Under the pieces are notes generated by a model. The model did not search any database and was not told where the DNA came from. It was given only the letters and a program-made list of their open reading frames with translations. 8,790 nt of DNA from Bacteroidota bacterium. Lineage in GTDB: Bacteria > Bacteroidota > Bacteroidia > 2-12-FULL-35-15. The stretch lies in NCBI GenBank assembly GCA_026391935.1, contig JAPLDC010000429.1, positions 1 through 8,790 of the forward strand, written 5' to 3'. How positions within the stretch are numbered: position 1 is the stretch's first letter; each line of letters begins with the position of its first letter. Below are positions 8,089 to 8,790 of the stretch, piece by piece. The position numbers were made by a program, and so were the translations under genes.

Positions 8089-8293
8089 AAGAGGAAATTT
8101 TTTTAAAAAAAAACGTTATTTATATTGATTCTAAATAAGCGCTTCGGAATTTTTCTTTTTGATGGAAAATTCATCCGCAAAAAATTTAGTTTTATCAAAG
8201 AAAATTTGAAATTTGTCGAGGTGAAATATTCAATTTCGCGATAGGGGATTCAGTTTTTTTATCAAACATAATGGATATAGTTCAATTATAAAT

Positions 8294-8301
8294 TACCTTT
8301 G
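8294..8301 (+). promoter_or_regulatory. -7 promoter box of the SPOR-domain gene, next to its start codon
   Basis: TACCTTTG matches TAnnTTTG exactly and ends 4 nt before the ATG at 8306. Transcription from it would begin at or very near the start codon, giving a leaderless mRNA. No clear TTG is present 17-23 nt upstream, so the -33 element is weak or absent. Confidence 0.45.
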
Positions 8302-8305
8302 TACT

Positions 8306-8734
8306 ATGAATGTATTTAGAGTTATAGTTAGTGTTGTTTTTATTCTTTTAAGTGCATCAATTTCGAAAGCGCAAAATCCAAATGCTGAAATCGGGAAAGT
8401 TGAATTGGTGCAGGAAAAAAACGTAAAGGAATTAATAGATAAGCATATTGAAATTAATTCGAAAGCCCCAATAAAAGGCTATCGGATTAAAATACATTTT
8501 GGTTCAGACAAAAATAAAGCGAAGGAAGTTAAGGCAAAATTTATTGCAAAATTTCCTGATATTGCTGCATATGAAAAATATGATCAACCAAATTTTAACA
8601 TTAGAGTTGGAGATTTTAGAACCAAGCTTGAAGCTTATAAAGTTCTTAAAGAAATTCAAGTTGAGTTCCCTTCCTCATTCCTTGTTCAAGATGAAATAGA
8701 AATGCCTAAGTTGATTGGTGCAGAAATAAAATAA
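8306..8734 (+). CDS. Exported SPOR-domain-containing protein
   Basis: The 142-residue protein begins with a signal peptide (MNVFRVIVSVVFILLSAS, likely cut after KA at 21-22, before QNP). After a short charged linker, residues about 57-131 form a SPOR-type domain: GYRIKIHFGS (58-67) is the first strand, NFNIRVGDFRTKLEA (97-111) is the hallmark second strand and turn, and the closing strand is SSFLVQDEIE (123-132). SPOR domains in other bacteria bind peptidoglycan strands stripped of stem peptides, often at division sites; the role of the short Bacteroidota versions is not known, so a cell-envelope role is inferred. The ATG at 8306 is the only start that gives the signal peptide: no other in-frame ATG lies between it and the upstream stop at 8222-8224. 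The gene is divergent from the act operon and separately transcribed. A link to respiration is not shown by the sequence. Confidence 0.85.
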   Translation: MNVFRVIVSVVFILLSASISKAQNPNAEIGKVELVQEKNVKELIDKHIEINSKAPIKGYRIKIHFGSDKNKAKEVKAKFIAKFPDIAAYEKYDQPNFNIRVGDFRTKLEAYKVLKEIQVEFPSSFLVQDEIEMPKLIGAEIK

Positions 8735-8790
8735 TCATTTTCGGAGACCTCAAAAACTAATAATTCTACCTCATTATTTTGGAATCTTAG

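Larger units (their letters stand above)
7988..8305. other. Divergent intergenic region between actA and the SPOR-domain gene
   Basis: These 318 nt have no plausible gene and are very A/T-rich. They hold the candidate act promoter (8055-8088), a T7/A9 tract (8098-8113), a 7-bp inverted repeat GAATTTT/AAAATTC with a 12-nt loop (8147-8172), and the -7 box of the rightward gene (8294-8301). The stretch 8173-8260 is A/T-rich with short AAATTT repeats, and I see nothing definite in it. The region should contain the controls for both transcripts; no operator of a known regulator is recognised. Confidence 0.7.

Noticed and set aside
8147..8172. GAATTTT/AAAATTC inverted repeat as an operator or terminator
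   Set aside because: It is a seven-base A/T-rich stem in A/T-rich DNA with no matching known site, and no gene ends there.
8263..8270. Second minus-strand match to TAnnTTTG (CAAACATA on the plus strand), a possible upstream act promoter
   Set aside because: The nearest TTG is only about 12 nt away, and the site is about 280 nt from actA; the box at 8055-8062 fits better.
8759..8780. AATAAT/ATTATT inverted repeat with an 8-nt loop after the SPOR gene, a possible terminator
   Set aside because: The stem is six A/T pairs with no G/C and only a short T run, too weak to call.

Overview
The window comes from a low-GC member of the Bacteroidota, probably an aerobic or microaerobic one related to Flavobacteriia, Cytophagia or Sphingobacteriia. 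Three things point there. The gene set and order are typical of that phylum. Start codons are preceded by A/T-rich stretches with no Shine-Dalgarno sequence. The two best promoter candidates carry a Bacteroidota-type -7 box (TAnnTTTG). I see no rRNA, tRNA, CRISPR array or complete mobile element.

Positions 1-7987 (minus strand, read from high to low coordinates) hold an alternative complex III (ACIII) operon: actA (6725-7987), actB (3298-6612), actC (1862-3259), actD (1308-1826), actE (609-1271) and the 5' part of actF (579 down to the window edge). Gaps are 29-38 nt except for 112 nt between actA and actB, so all are probably co-transcribed from a promoter near 8055-8088. ACIII is a quinol:cytochrome c (or quinol:oxidase) oxidoreductase that replaces the bc1 complex. 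ActC binds and oxidises menaquinol at the membrane. Electrons pass through the iron-sulfur clusters of ActB to the c-hemes of ActA and ActE, and on to a terminal oxidase whose genes usually lie downstream of actF, outside this window. ActD and ActF are membrane scaffold subunits, and ActF resembles ActC.

Positions 7988-8305 are a 318-nt A/T-rich divergent intergenic region. It holds the candidate act promoter with an adjacent T7/A9 tract, and on the other strand a -7 box ending only 4 nt before the next start codon.

Positions 8306-8734 (plus strand) encode a small exported SPOR-domain protein, a cell-envelope protein of a type common in Bacteroidota. The last 56 nt hold nothing I can name.

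This is mainly a well-known respiratory system and I do not see a new one. The points most worth a second look are the loss of ActF family resemblance near position 72 beside a 13-bp inverted repeat, the extra monoheme domain fused to ActA (six heme motifs in all), and the possibly leaderless SPOR gene.
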